This document shows, in pieces, positions 31,081 through 43,715 of a stretch of DNA of 60,000 bases. The notes below the pieces were generated by a model, which was given only the letters and a program-made list of their open reading frames with translations, did no database searches and was not told the origin of the DNA. The stretch's first letter is position 1; every line of letters begins with the position of its first letter. This DNA is from Zygnema cylindricum (taxonomy: Eukaryota > Streptophyta > Zygnematophyceae > Zygnematales > Zygnemataceae): the NCBI GenBank assembly GCA_037447655.1, contig JBBHKE010001241.1:191195-251194 (forward strand). Direction: 5' to 3'. The position numbers and the translations under genes are program-made.

Positions 31081-32689
31081 TTACCGCATTTAGTGCCATT
31101 CCCGTCGTCGTGTGATCACCATACGCGACGTTGCTTTCAACGAATCCCCCTTTCTCCAAACTCTCCCCTTCCTCCCCTTCCCTCCTCTCCCGTCGACCTT
31201 TCCTCTTATCCCTCTCTTTGTGATTTTCTCGACCCCATCCAATCCCCACCCGACTTTATTTCTTTCTCACTTTCCCCACTTTCCCCACCTCCACTCCTGT
31301 CTTTTAATCCCACCCCTGTTATCAATGCCCCCATCATCTGAAATCATCATTCTCTCCCACCATCTCAGTCCTCTCCTTTTACCCTTGACGATATTCCTCT
31401 CATTTCTTCTCTTCCAGCCACTATACTCTCTCCCCCTTCCCTCCTTTCAAATCCCCATGCTTCTTTAACCCCCACAACTCTCCCCTCTAATACTTCTTGT
31501 CGATACCCGACCAGATCTCGTGGCCCTCGGTCCCGCCTTATATAAACTATGGGTCATGCATCCCTTGCTTGCGCTTATTCAGTTGGCTCTTCTGCCTCTC
31601 TCATCTCGACTCCCCTCTATCTCAAATCCGCTCTCAAACGTTGTGATTCTCACCTTTGGAAGTGTGCAATTAGCGCAGAGAATTCCACCCTCCTATCCAA
31701 CAACACTTAGAATCTTGTTCCTCTTCCTTTGGGTCACAAAGCCATTAGTTCCAAATGGGTTTTCCGTGTTAAACAAATAGCGGACGGATCGGTTGACAAA
31801 TACAACGCCCCCTTGGTTGCTAAAGGATTCTCACAAATTGAGGGAATAGATTTTACCAAAACTTATGCTCCATTTGCTCGTCTCACGTTGATTCGCGCTC
31901 TCCTTGCATTGGCTGCTGAACATGATTTCTATGTTCATCAAATGGATGTGAAAAATTCCTTTTTGAACGGTGTCCTCTTAGAAAATAATTATATGCAACA
32001 ACTTGAAGGGTATGTTTCCCCTTGCTCTAAACACTTAGACTGTCATCTCATCAAAACAATCTACGGTTTGAAACAATCCCCTCGTGTTTGGAACCATACT
32101 ATCGATGCCACTATGAAGAAAGAAGGCTTCACTCGTATTGACACTGACTTTATCATCTATTCTCGTGGCTCGGGTGTTTCTTTAATCATCACTGCTATTG
32201 TTGATGACCTCCTCCTTGTTGGTCCATCTCTTTCTGAGATTTCCACCGTTAAACTCGTTCTTCCGCGTCATTTTGACATGAGTGACCTTGGTGAACTCAC
32301 CTACTACCTTTGAATCCAAGTCCTCCGTAATCGTTCCACTAAGACTCTTTGGCTCTCCTTGGAATCCTTTATATCTGATTTCCTTTATCGTTTTGGTATG
32401 ACCGATTGCTCTTCTATCTCCACCCCATTGGATTCCATCTATCTCCACCCCATTGGATTCCAATTCTCCTCTTGTCACCTCCACCAACACACTCATCTCA
32501 CCTCCCCTCCATGCTACTTACCGCTCCATGGTGGGTGCTCTTATGTATGCCATGCAAAAGACTCGGCCAGATATTGCTACCACAGTTACGAAACTTAGTC
32601 AATTTTTTCAGAGGCTTTCTCCAAATCATTTTGCAGGTGCTAAACAGGTCTTTCAGTATCTACAAAGCACCAAATCCTTATGCCTCTCT
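31081..32689 (+). pseudogene. C4 linker and reverse transcriptase
   Basis: A C/T-rich linker (31090-31700) encodes Ser/Pro/Leu-rich peptide in all frames. RT begins near 31729 (SSKWVFRVKQIADGSVDKY, LVAKGFSQIEGIDFTKTYAP, HQMDVKNSFLNG, IYGLKQSPRVW), and its active site reads IVDD where copia usually has YVDD. A TGA near 32311 and a 25-bp tandem duplication (about 32414-32463) disturb the end. The connection to RNase H (VGALMYAMQKTRPDIAT, AGAKQVFQYLQSTKSL) stops at 32684 where C3 is inserted. Confidence 0.85.
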
Positions 32690-33746
32690 TGAAACTCTGA
32701 GACCTCCATAAGTCCTCAGAGTGGACAACTTCCAAGAAGCCTCTTGGATAACCCTGACCCCTTTATGTTTAACCAAGAACAACTGCAACCATGGCAGACA
32801 ATAACTCTGACCACCTTCACCCCTGTAAAGGCAAGACTCCCTTGAGTCGATAGCAAAAAGAATCTCTAAATTTGCTCCCCTGAGCAGTAAGTTATGGAGG
32901 GTCAAAGTTGACCTTTTGTACAGAAGCTCTCTGAGAGAGAGTATCCTATCTCCTAATTTTTTCTAAGTCCTATCTCTCTCACAGACTCTATCTACTGATG
33001 TACGAAACTAATCAGATTACACTTCCGTACATAAAAGTACAGCTGCAGGTGTACTTTATGGACGGACACTGTACGACATGGCCTAAATGTCGACACTTGG
33101 TATATCCGGATTCGCTCCCTTAATCCTCGGAGATGCCGCGATCCAATGTCATTCCGCCACGTGTCATCCGATGTGGCGATGACCTAAAACCGCCGAAATC
33201 CTCTTCCGCGATCTCGGCGTTAATTCCGGCCGTTTGATTAAATTCACATTTAATCGTAGCCGTAATAAATACATGCGTGGTATTAATTTCGCTAAAGAAA
33301 TAACTGCGCGGTATTGTTTTCTTATCCGTACCGTAATTCGTACTTTTACCTTACTGGATCTATGTATCCCGTAAACAATTACAGTTAAATGAATTATCCT
33401 ACGTATTAATGTTTAATTAAATATCAAACCCTATAGTACGTAACATTAGTTATAGATTTAACGGCTAAGGTTACCGTCTACCGGCTGCTTGCCGTCCGGC
33501 AGGTTCCAGGTTCAAATTCTGTGGCCGGCACATATCTTTTTAGTAAATAAATCCCAAACTAATATATATTTCTCGTAAACTTCTGGATAACCTAGGTAGC
33601 CATGGCTCTAGCTTCCTCTCCAATTTCTCAATGACTGCGACAAGTTTGAGAGTTGGAGAGAGAAGTTAGAGGTAGACTGCCTCAGCTTCTTTCTATATTT
33701 CTATTTAGACCTAGAAAATACTTTAAACGGACCATTAATTTCTACA
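32690..33746 (-). repeat. C3 3' LTR
   Basis: On the minus strand it starts TGTAGAAATTAATGG and ends CAGAGTTTCA. The plus strand at about 33450-33530 carries the antisense tRNA-like block with GGTTCCAGGTTCAAATTC. Confidence 0.93.
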
Positions 33747-33770
33747 CTCCCCTTATTTTCTAGTCAATCT

Positions 33771-36700
33771 TTAATTATAGGACACACTTCTCTCGCAGAA
33801 AATTAGCTTAGGGGAAGGCACAGGTTTGGTCATCATATCTGCTACCATCTCACTATCTGGTCGGTACTCTAAACTGATTATTTTGTTTTCTACTTTCTCT
33901 CTAACAAAGTTGAGTCTAATGTCCATGTGTTTGGCTTTAAAATGATGTTTAGGATTGGCAGAAATAGCGATTGCTGCCTGATTATCACAAAAAAATTTCT
34001 GCACACCACTCTTAAGGTGACCAAGCTCACCAAGCAAAGACTTGACCCACATCAATTCTTTTACAGCAGAGCAAGAGGCCATATACTCAGCCTCCATGGT
34101 GGACTGAGCAATAAATTTTTGCTGTTTGCTACTCCAACAGCAAGCCCCATCACCCACATATAATACATATCCAGAAGTGCATCTCCTCATCGGAGCATCA
34201 CCATAACTGGCATCACTCCAAGTAGTGATGTCAGTATTCTCCCCACCCAAATGCAACCATAGATCCCTAGTTCCTATCAAATATCTAAGGACTCTCTTAG
34301 CTGCCTCCCAATCCCTCTTAGTGGGAGCATTTAGACTTCTACTCAGCACTCCTACAGCTGCAGCTAAATCCGACCGGGTACAATTCATAAAATAGATTAG
34401 ACTTCCCACTACTTGCCTGTAAGGAATAGTCTGCATGAACTTCTATTCTTCAAGAGATAATTCCTCGTCTAAGACTATGACTCCTTCTTCCTCACTCCCC
34501 TCACTTCCCTTCTTCAATTCCATTGGAGTTGTACAACTATTAGCTTTATCCATTTGAAATTTTTCAAGCATGTTCCCTATTGCTTCCTTTTGAGTCAATC
34601 TTATAATTTTTCTCTTTCGGTCTCTCTCTTCTTGAATTCCCAAAATATATTTTACTTCCCCTATATCCTTCATTTCAAATCTCCCGTTAAGATCGGCTTT
34701 CAGTTTATTAATTTTTTCCATTGATTTACTAAAAACAAGCAAATCATCAACATAAATTGCAATAAATATAAAACCTTCCTCATCTTCGAAGACATAGATT
34801 GAGTGATCTGAGCTAATCTGGACATATCCCAGACCGGTAAGAAACTCATCAAGTTTCTTATTCCACTGTCGAGGCGGCTGTTTCAAACCATCAAGAGATT
34901 TAATCAGCTGGAATACCTTACTCTCCTCTCCTTCTCCACAAACCCTTCGAGTTGTCGCATGAAGATCTCCTCTTCCAATTCTCCATGCAAAAAGGCTGTC
35001 TTGATGTCCATCTGGTGCAGTTCTATGTCTTCCGCTGCTGCCAGACTGAGAAGTATGCGGACGGAGGGAAATCTGACGACCAGGGCAAAGGTTTCCTCGT
35101 AGTCAATTCCTTCCTTTTGTGTAAATCCCTTTGCCACTAATCGGGCCTTGTAGCGCTCGATTGTGTTATCTGGGTTCAGTTTTAATTTGAAAACCCACTA
35201 ACAACCGATAAGTTTTCGGTTAGGTGGACAATCCACCAGCTCCCAAGTATTGGCTACCATAATTTTGATGGCTGTCTTCCACCGGTTTCTTTCTGGACAA
35301 GTCATCGCCACTCCATAAGTTTGAGGTTCATCTTGATGATATAGTTTATTTACCTTGTTATTAACCTGTTTTTCTTGCAATCTTTTGCTACTTCTCCTTC
35401 CCCCTTCAAAATCTGAGGCCGGAATAGATGGTTCTCGTGGATTCTTTTGAACAATCTCGGCTTCTCCCCTATCCTTTGATTTCGAATCAATTTCCACCAC
35501 GTCTTCCGCTTCGGGTAGAGTTGTCATTGGAGTTTCCACATCAGAGTCCTTTTTGGTCTGATTTGTACCTGCAAGAATGTCATCTTCTCTATAACCTGGA
35601 TAGTTAGGAAGCTCAAAGTCATCGAAATTTTCTGACTCAAATCTGATTTTTACTGACTTTGTATACTTGAAGGGATCCACAGACTTTCCTTCATCCATAA
35701 CTACTAGATGTTTTACTAAGATTATATCTTCCTATTTTAGATCGTAAACTCTATATCCTTTAACATCCTCATCATATCCTAATAAGTATCTCGGTTTTCC
35801 GTTAAGATCTAGCTTCCAATTGGACCGATCATCATCTAGACTGAATACTTGATTGCCGAAAACCTTTAAGTGAGATATCTCTGGTTTCCGGCCTGTCCAT
35901 CTCTCATAAGGTGTTTGATCTTTTATAGCTGAAGTAAGAACTCTATTTTTGAGGTAATTAACACAGTTCATTGCTTCTGCCCAAAACCTTTTTCCTATCT
36001 TTTTATCTGACAACATACTTCTAGCACTATCACTTAGTGTTCTATTTAACCTTTCAGCTACCCCATTCTGTTCCGGGTTTTCTGGAACTGTCTTTTGGTG
36101 TTGGACTCCATCTTCCCTCAGAAAATCCTCAAACTGGTTAGAAGTATACTCCCCACCATTGTCACTCCTTACTCTCTTGATTGGAGTTTCATGGAGTTTT
36201 TCACTCCATGCTTTATATTGTCTAAAGCAATCTTGAGCTTCTGACTTGTTTTTCAAAAAATACACCCGGGAATATCGAGACCAATCATCAGTGATAGTCA
36301 TCATAAATCTCTTCCCCCCCGGTGAGGGCACTTTAGCCGGTCCCCAAATATCTGTGTGTACTAGATCTATAATTTTTTCTCCCTTATAGGTGGTTGTTTT
36401 AGGAAAGGGTAATCTGTATGTTTTACCTTGTGCACATCCACTACAATCACTTATATTATCACTCTCACTGAACTTAATCCCTTCCACCACTCCCATCTTT
36501 TTCATCTCTCTTAACTTATCTATATTCACATGCCCAAGCCTCTTATGCCACATCATAATATCATGAACACCAGCATAATAAAGTTTCTTTGTTTCATTAC
36601 TTAAAACCAGCCTAAACATCCCATGGCTACCTTTCTCAGCAATGAAATAGACATCCTCCTCAAAACTACCAGTAAAGACTCCTTCCCTAGTGCTAGTAAA

Positions 36701-37027
36701 AAAACCCTTATTATCTAATACAGATGTAGAGATGAGGTTTTTGTTCAGCTCCGGAATAAACAATACATCGGAGAATGTTACAATGGATGTCTTTCCTTCT
36801 ACTAACACTTTCAGATCTACCGATCCTACAAGAGTAGTGGTGACTATCCTCCCATCCCCGTACTCTATCTCTACGGTGGGAAGCTTTCTTATCTTAGTGA
36901 ATAGGTGTCTATCCTTACACATGTGCATGGAGGCACCTGAATCTACAATCCAACCTGCTTCACCTTTCAATCCACCATATGCACATTTCTGCCTTCTTGG
37001 AATTTTGACCTTGTTTTTCGCCTCCAA
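33771..37027 (-). pseudogene. C3 pol: protease, integrase, RT, RNase H (broken)
   Basis: The longest frame, 35732-37027, holds DSGASMHMCKD (protease), the HHCC region (WHKRLGHVNIDKL, CSGCAQGKTYRLPF) and the full DDE core (LVHTDIWGPAKV, RVRSDNGGEYTS, QNGVAERLNRT). Further pieces are 35198-35698 (linker and WELVDCPPN), 34904-35137 (RT start), 34443-34886 (RT with YVDD at 34744-34755) and 33771-34436 (RNase H with TTWSDASYGD and STMEAEYMAS). Breaks are stops near 35735, 35198 and 34440 and a frameshift near 34900. Integrase itself appears to keep all catalytic residues. Confidence 0.92.
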
Positions 37028-38074
37028 CTCCTCATCTAAAAGGAGCTCATCGTCCTCGTCTTTGAATTCCGCCTCATGTACCTATGTCGCAAGGGCCTTT
37101 TTCTTTCCTCTTGGGGTACCACCAGTCTGCCCCTCCTTTAACCGAAGCTCGGTTAGCTTAGTGCACTCTGCCATATAGTGCCCCGGTTTCTTACAAAAAT
37201 GACATAAACCTTTGGGAGCCCTTGGTCCGAACTCGTCGGTCTGATTTTTCTACTCCCTCCCCCCATAGTTTCCAACCGGTTTCCGGGAATCCTTGTTCCT
37301 CCAATCGGTCGCAGTTGTCAAGGCTTGGCCACTCTTTCCTCCCCTTCGAATCTCAATCGGATTCTCCTGAACGAGAATCATCCCTACCACTGAGTTCCGT
37401 ATCCACCTTGAGTCCGGCAAGTCCTTCACACGGTTGACTATGTTCTCGAACTCATCGGGTAACTTCATCAGTAAACAGTTAACCTTTTCTTTTTAACTAA
37501 AAACTTTTCCCGCACTCTCTAGCTCCATGAAGAGTGTAGCAAACTCATTGCAAAAATCCAACATCGTCTCCCTTTTGTATACATACTCCTCATTTTTCTG
37601 ATCAGCCAACTGTTGTTGGTGAATCGTACCACTTCGGGACATCTTTATGAAAGCCATCCAAAGATCGGATGCCCTTTCTACCTGCAAATGAGGACATGCA
37701 AGTCCTTGAGTGAGATGGCGTAGGATGAAGTGCTTTGCCGCCATATTGTTGAAGTCCCAGGTTTTAGTTTCATTCTCCTTGTTCCTCCGAATACGTGACA
37801 GGATTGCCGAACCAGTTGCTATTGGTGTGGTTGTCTCCTTCTCCTTTCCTTTGTCCATTGAAGGTGGATCCTCTTTCCTGGTGAATCTGCTTCCTCCAAA
37901 CCGTGGAGGGATTCCAAAGCTTGATGGACGCCCCAACCGTCCACTAACTATCCCCCAAAACCTTTTTTCGCATAGTGCTCCTATCATCATACTTTCCCAG
38001 TATATGAAGCCAGTTCCATTAAAGATTGGTACCCTAGAGGGTGGGCCCATAACCTGAAACTCTGATACCTCCAT
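37028..38074 (-). pseudogene. C3 gag (broken)
   Basis: The ATG at 38074 lies in the LTR and the frame starts MEVSEFQVMGPPSRVP. It is close to C2 gag throughout but has a TAA near 37493 (GAA in C2), a TAG near 37250 and a TAG near 37083. The zinc knuckle at 37163-37204 reads CHFCKKPGHYMAEC, an intact CCHC, unlike C1 and C2. At the former gag stop of C2 this copy has TGG. Confidence 0.88.
38040..38054 (-). other. Primer-binding site of C3, half tRNA-iMet type
   Basis: The minus strand reads GGTTATGGGCCCACC next to the LTR, identical to the sites of C1 and C2. Confidence 0.75.
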
Positions 38075-39111
38075 AAGTCCTCAGAGTGGACAACTTCCAA
38101 GAAGCCTCTAGGATAACCCATATCCGTTTATGCTTTAGCAAGAACAACTCCAACCCTGGCAGACAATAACTCTGACCACCTTCAGCCTTGTAAAGGCAAG
38201 ACTCCCTTGAGTCGATAGCAAAAAAAATGTCTAAATTTGCTCCCCTGAGTAGTAAGTTATGGAGGGTCAAAGTTGACCTTTTGTACATAAGCTCTCTGGG
38301 AGAGAGGATCGTATCTCCTAATTTTTTCTTAGTCCTATCTCTCTCACAGACTCTATCTACTGATGAATGGAACCAATCAGATTACACTTCCGTACATAAA
38401 AGTATTGCTGCCGGTGTACTTTATGGACGGACACTGTACGACATGGCCTAAATGTCGACACTTGGTAAATCCAGATTCGCTCCCTTAATCCTCGGAGATG
38501 CCGCGATCCAATGTCATTCTGCCACGTGTCATCCGATGTGGCGATGACCAAAAATCGCCGAAATCTTCTTCCGCGATCTCGGCGTTAATTCCGGCCGTTT
38601 GATTAAATTCACATTTAATCGTAGCCGTAATAAATACATGCGCGTTATTAATTTTGCTAAAGAAATAACTGCGCGGTATTGGTTTCTTATCCGTACCGTA
38701 ATTCGTACTTTTACCTTACTGGATCTATGTACCCCGTAAACAATTACAGTTAAATGAATTATCCTTCGTATTAATGTTTAATTAAATATCAAACCCTATA
38801 GTACGTAACACTAGTTCTAGACTTAACGGCTAAGGTTACCGTCTACCAGCTGCTTGCGGTCCGGCAGGTACCAGGTTGAAATCCTGTGGCCGGCACATAT
38901 CTTTTTAGTAAATAAACCCCTAACTAATATATATTTCTCGTAAACCTGTGGATAGCTTAGGTAGCCATGGCTCTAGCTTCCTCTCCTATTTCTCAGTGAC
39001 TACGACAAGTTTGAGAGTTGGAGAGAGAAGTTAGAGGTAGACTGCCTCGGCTTCTTTCTATATTTCCATTTAGACCTAGAAAATACTTTAAACGGACCAT
39101 TAATTTCTACA
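38055..39111 (-). repeat. C3 5' LTR
   Basis: It has the same length as the 3' LTR and is flanked by the TCTCT duplication on its right. Its last 20 bases encode the start of gag. Confidence 0.93.
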
Positions 39112-39679
39112 TCTCTTACTCCTCCGTTGGTTCTATTGCCGTCTTCGGCTTTGTTGACTTTGATTCGGCCTAGGATGAGCTATCCCGCCGTTCTACTACT
39201 AGCTCGTGTTTTTTTTTGGTAAATGGGCTTATCTCTTGGTCTTGCAGGAAACATTTTCTACAGCTTGCTCCAGTACTGAGGCCGAATACATGGCTGCCTG
39301 CCATGGCGCCAAGGAAGCTATTTGGCTTCGAAACCTTCTCACCAATCTTGGTTTTCCTCCATTCGTCCCTCTCCCATCTACGCCGACTCCCAAGGCGCCC
39401 TCGCTTTGATCAAGAATCCAGTTCACCACATATGCACCAAGCATATCAACATCGAATACCACTATTCTCGGTAGTGTGTCGAAGATGGCACCCTTCAATT
39501 TCTCTATGTGAAATCTACGGTTTAAGTTCCTGACTTTCTCACCAAAGCTCCTCATTGCCCCCATTTTGAGCAGCATCATTTGCTCCTTCGGCCTTCGTCC
39601 TCCACTTTCCTCATAATTCTTCAAATTACCCTTTATTTTTCATCTAAATACTCCTTTATAATTTTAGCTTGAGGGGGGG
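39112..39679 (+). pseudogene. C4 RNase H remainder and polypurine tract
   Basis: Continuing from 32689, the plus strand reads NGLISWSCRK, then in the next frame STEAEYMAACHGAKEAIW and LRNLLTNLG, and later HHICTKHINIEYHYSR, the carboxy end of copia RNase H. A 3' tail without frame leads to the polypurine tract TTGAGGGGGGG at 39669-39679, which abuts the LTR. Confidence 0.85.
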
Positions 39680-40154
39680 TGTTACGTGTAATTTCTCGTC
39701 CTGTTTCTCTCCGAATACGTACGTCCGCTTTGACGTTTTTGTCCTAAATCAACTTGACCGTACTCCACTTATTAGTGCGTCATCCACTTTGGTCTTTTTC
39801 GTTCTAAGTCCACATGACCGTACACCACTTATTCAAGTGCGGTCTCATCCACTTTAGTCTATTTTGTCTTGAGTGAATAAGTCCGTACTCCACTTATTCA
39901 AGTGCGGTCTCGTAATTTTACTTTTAGTCTTATTCTTCCTTTTTCTTTTCGTTGGTCAACCTTGTCAAATAGTTGTGTAGCCGCCCAAATCTACTTTGTG
40001 TAGCGTAGTACAGTACTATCCACAGTAATTAACAATTTGTCACTTTGTATAAAATGATCTCATTTCATAATGAAATTATCACTCGATCACACAATTCACA
40101 AATGCTTTGACTCTTTTGTCTTTTACTATGGCGTCCAATAATCGTACTCCTATA
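39680..40154 (+). repeat. C4 3' LTR, 475 bp
   Basis: It starts TGTTACGTGTAATTTC and ends CTCCTATA, followed by GAATC. A TATA-like TATAAAA is near 40048. It keeps the ATG of the gag start (40128) although no gag follows. Confidence 0.9.
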
Positions 40155-41480
40155 GAATCTACCAACGAGTTGTCAAAGTCAAACTCATCAATGCATTTCC
40201 AAGATCACTAATACGTAACGACTTGAATGGTTGTCTAAATCTAATCAAATGGCCATATTCAGGAGTAATTTGAGTTTTGCCTTTTGGAGCAATGCAATCG
40301 GATACAGATGGTGAGTTGACAACAACTTTATTTTGCTTGTTCAAAGGCACCCACGAGGATTCAAACTTTGGCAGACAGAAAAACGCCCATTAAATTTATT
40401 AAAAATAACTTTTTCTCATTGAAATATATGAATGAGATTCTGACACTCACTAGTATGGTCGTGTTGTCATGTCAAAATGGTCGTTGAGACGGAAGTCGCC
40501 AGAAATTGGTTGCAGATTTTTTGCCATAAAAATTTATCCAATTTTGAAGGGTAAAATCTTTACATTCAAGCTTAATATACAATTTTGAACGTATAAAAAA
40601 GATGCCGACATTTGAAGTGACCGAGATATTCTTACACTCGAAATTAGTCGTCAAAATTATTCCATTAAAATTATTTGCTGAAACTCTAACACTGAGGTTT
40701 ATTAACGAGATTGTGTTATGTAAACTGGTACATGTGATTCTTGTCCTTTCAAATGTTCTGAATTAAATTTTGAACTTTTGACAGTCAAATACTTTCTTGT
40801 CCTTTCAAATGTCTTGAATGAAATTTTGAACTTTTGACAGTGAAATTCTTTCTATTATTATGACACTATAATTAGCATATGAGATCGCGACAGAAAAAAA
40901 GAAGTTGACAAAAGTCAGACAAACGAATTGGATGAGAAACATGTTATGTTGAAATCAGATTATGCCATTTTTACATTCAAATATGGATTTTGACATTTTA
41001 TCAGACGGCTATGTTTTGTCGTTAGCGAACATCAAAAATTTAAAATCATAGTTTGTTGTAAAACAACCATATTCTTAGAGTTAATTTTTCAAACTGGTTG
41101 CAGAGATAAAGCAGCTACAGTTTTGAATTCAGGTGCAAAAATAAAGCAGCCATAGTGTTCAAAATCTAGAATGTAGTGATGACGTTGTGACAACAATAAT
41201 TGAATAAGAGATCTTAGTTTCAAGTTTATCGGTAAAAAAAAAAAAAAAATAACAACCAAATTACTGTTTGATCCTAAAAGCTATTTACAAGCCATTATAG
41301 TGTGACATCTACCGCACTCATTCATTTCTCGTCAAACTCCAAAGTTGAGAGCGTCAACACGAGAAACAACATGTGGTACTGGAAAGTCTATTTTCTGTTC
41401 GGATGTGCCATATTGAGAAGGTACATCTTCTCAGACAACTTCATAGTCTCAGTTACGGCAACAAGTGTGACACGTGGAGA
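40155..41480. repeat. Duplicated segment, copy B, right part
   Basis: It resumes the alignment to copy A (from about 5940 to 7195) after the C4 insertion, including GAATCTACCAACGAG and the block CATTATAGTGTGACATCTACCGCA. From 41150 on it is also shared with 50311. Confidence 0.85.
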
Positions 41481-42220
41481 AATCTTTGTATGATTTGGCA
41501 TATGATGGCATGTTTTGGTATTTTATTGAGAGAAACTTAGGGATTTAAGTATTTGTCATCATATTTTGCTAATGAAACATCACACCACCACTTTTGAGTG
41601 TTCTCGAGGAAAGGTTTTATTGTTATTACTGGCCTGTGAGAAATAATTTGAATCATGTGTCTCTAAAATAAAGTAAAGATTGGAAAAAAAATAACAAACA
41701 ATAAAACATAAATAAAAAGTAACAGACAATTCATAAGGTAAGTTTCCAGCATTACGCTTCCACAATTTTTTCGAATGTTAAACTTCTATGTGTCTTCAAC
41801 CCACACGTGACTTGACCGTCTTGGCAAGAATTAAGGTGAAAATATGTTTCATTTTTATTTTCTTCATTTTCTGTCTAAAACTCATTGCTGCTCATGTGAG
41901 TCAGGATACATGCATCAAGATCACTGCTAATGGTAATTTGACTAATTTCAATCATCTAGAATTCAACCAAGATCACTTGTAATGGTAATCCGCCAATCAC
42001 TTATCCTGCGACGCGCGCGAGGATTTGCACCGCCAATCAACCCCGCATGCGATGCTAAATTTCAAGCGACAAAAATTCTTGTTGTGTTTCAATTGCTGTT
42101 TCAGGATTTTTGAGAGAGACTTCCACGGCGAATCGTAATAGAGAAACTCTAATACATCTTTTCGTAAGCCTTGTCTTGTGTGGCTTGGGCTCCGACTATA
42201 TTGCCAAAGCATAATTGAAC
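41150..42220. repeat. Direct duplication, copy 1 (of 50311-51381)
   Basis: The two copies are offset by exactly 9161 bases without indels. I count about one difference in the first 900 bases and many in the last 170. Short frames here (41302-41493, 41580-41765 minus, 41788-41982) are identical or nearly so in the other copy because of the recent duplication; none shows a known domain. Confidence 0.9.
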
Positions 42221-42785
42221 TGTTAAGGGTCATTTAGCCTCAGTTGACTTAATGTCATTTTTTGTACCGTCTGTACTTTTTATTTCATATGACGGTCCAC
42301 TTTTGCCGCCCTACGTACAAGTCTTTTGGACGACTATCTTTTGGTCTTGTCCGTTTTTATCATTACATGCATCGGTCCAGTCTTCTCCCTACGTACAAGT
42401 CCTTTGAGCGTCGGTCCAGTCTTGTCGCTTGACTTTACGTCGTTCCTTTAGTTCTTAATTATTTTTGTACATTGCCACCCTAAAGTCAATTCTTTAGACT
42501 TTAGACTACATACATTAGAATTTTGAGTACATACAGTAGAATCTAGTCTTAACGTCAATTAGGTAAAGTCACGAACACATTAATTTGAATTTAGACTAGG
42601 ATTCTTTTTGTTACAGCGCACCATAGAGCGCTTAGACTCCACAGTAATTAGCACTGTGTATTTTGTATATAAGTGACTCTTCTCACTTAATGAAATCATC
42701 CCAAATACAAATCAATTTCTCTCTCCAATGCATTGATCTTTCTCTTGTGTACAATTTCATGGCTTCCGCCAATCCACCTCCAATA
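42221..42785 (+). repeat. Family II LTR (solo or recombinant), 565 bp
   Basis: It starts TGTTAAGGGTC and ends CTCCAATA like the C5 5' LTR, with a TATA box (TATATAAG, 42666-42673) and the gag ATG, but no PBS or gag follows. The flanking pentamers TGAAC and GAAAC match imperfectly, so a clean solo LTR is not shown. Confidence 0.8.
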
Positions 42786-43519
42786 GAAACTAGGATTTGT
42801 CTAGAAATAATACAAAAATACTTCGCTCATCCCATTTCACGAATCCTTATCATGGATTCGTCGTCAAGTAAAGTTGTTGTCTGTAGAATGTGGTAAGAAT
42901 TTATGGTCAAATGTATATTTCTATTTGTCCAAGCACTAAAGAAGCTAACAGGTGCACTCTTATGAGGACACGTGATAAAAGTGATGTCGCTCTACGCTAC
43001 CTGAATTGATGTACCTGAATTGAAGAATTATACAAAATCTATCCAGACTAGATAAGGCACAAAAACAAGTAGTTGCAAACATCTAAATGTTTAAGGTAAA
43101 TAGTAATAAACGAGACCAATATATCAAAGGTCATAATTTGGTGAAAAATAATGTGTCTAAACACATATTTCAATCATTTGCGCTCATCAATTTCTCTTTT
43201 TTAAATTGTTTTTTCTTGAGATCACCCAATAATTTGTAGCAACCTATTTTTGTATGCGTAACAATGTCTAGTTGCCAGTGTTGTTGTTTTTATTTTTGAT
43301 TGTGCATGTCTTTTCCTAGTATTATGTTTACTGAGAATTATGAAAATCATAATTTTATGGGGTTCCGTAATCATGTTAAAACAGTCAATGTAAACTTATT
43401 GTTCATTGAAAAAATCACAACTACTAGTTTGTCTTTTTAACCTCGAGATATTCAAATATAGAGATAGGAATCTGTGTGTCCAAAAGAAGTTTTTTCCAGT
43501 ACAATTATTTTCTCTTGAT
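42786..43519. other. No gene or repeat recognised
   Basis: This A+T-rich stretch has stops in all frames and no motif that I can identify. Confidence 0.5.
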
Positions 43520-43715
43520 AGTTATTGTGGACACACATTTTCTTATGATAAACTATGCTGATATTTTTTTTAAGTAGTCATTTTCAAGGGAGCAAAAGAA
43601 GCAACAGTGCTGTAAAAGTAAAAGTAGAAATTCGGAAAATGACAAAGGTTCCTACGTGGGCATTCCCATTTCTTCTTGATTCGTTTTCATCCGAATCAGA
43701 CAAAATATATTCTAG
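43520..43715. repeat. Direct repeat RC, copy 1 (unoccupied site)
   Basis: GGACACACATTTTCTTATGATAAACTATGCTGATATT and the following block (TTTAAGTAGTCATTTTCAAG, GTGGGCATTCCCA) match 46288-46313 joined to 46989-47158, where a solo LTR separates the two halves. Confidence 0.8.

Larger units (their letters stand above)
32690..39111 (-). mobile_element. Copia-type LTR retrotransposon C3 (family I), nested in C4, 6422 bp
   Basis: LTRs of 1057 bp each and a perfect TCTCT target duplication (32685-32689, 39112-39116) bound a complete family I element reading right to left. It interrupts C4 within RNase H. The LTRs differ at about 60 positions by eye (about 6%). The internal region has at least six stops and a frameshift. 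Confidence 0.95.
26336..40154 (+). mobile_element. Copia-type LTR retrotransposon C4 (family II), with two nested insertions
   Basis: LTRs with the ends TGTTA...ATA and a perfect GAATC target duplication (26331-26335, 40155-40159) bound the element. Internal order is PBS, gag, zinc knuckle, PR, IN, RT, RNase H and polypurine tract. An unclassified 1.95-kb sequence splits gag, and the complete element C3 splits RNase H. Copy A of the flanking segment is the unoccupied site. Many frameshifts and the diverged LTRs mark it as the oldest element in this nest. Confidence 0.92.

Noticed and set aside
31090-31500. Long C/T-rich tract as a separate microsatellite
   Set aside because: It corresponds in position to the Ser/Pro-rich linker before RT, also seen in C5 at 55490-56025, so it is part of the element.
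41235-41252. Poly-A run as evidence for a processed pseudogene or LINE tail
   Set aside because: No coding or LINE-like sequence lies upstream, and the same run is in the other copy of the duplication (50396-50411).
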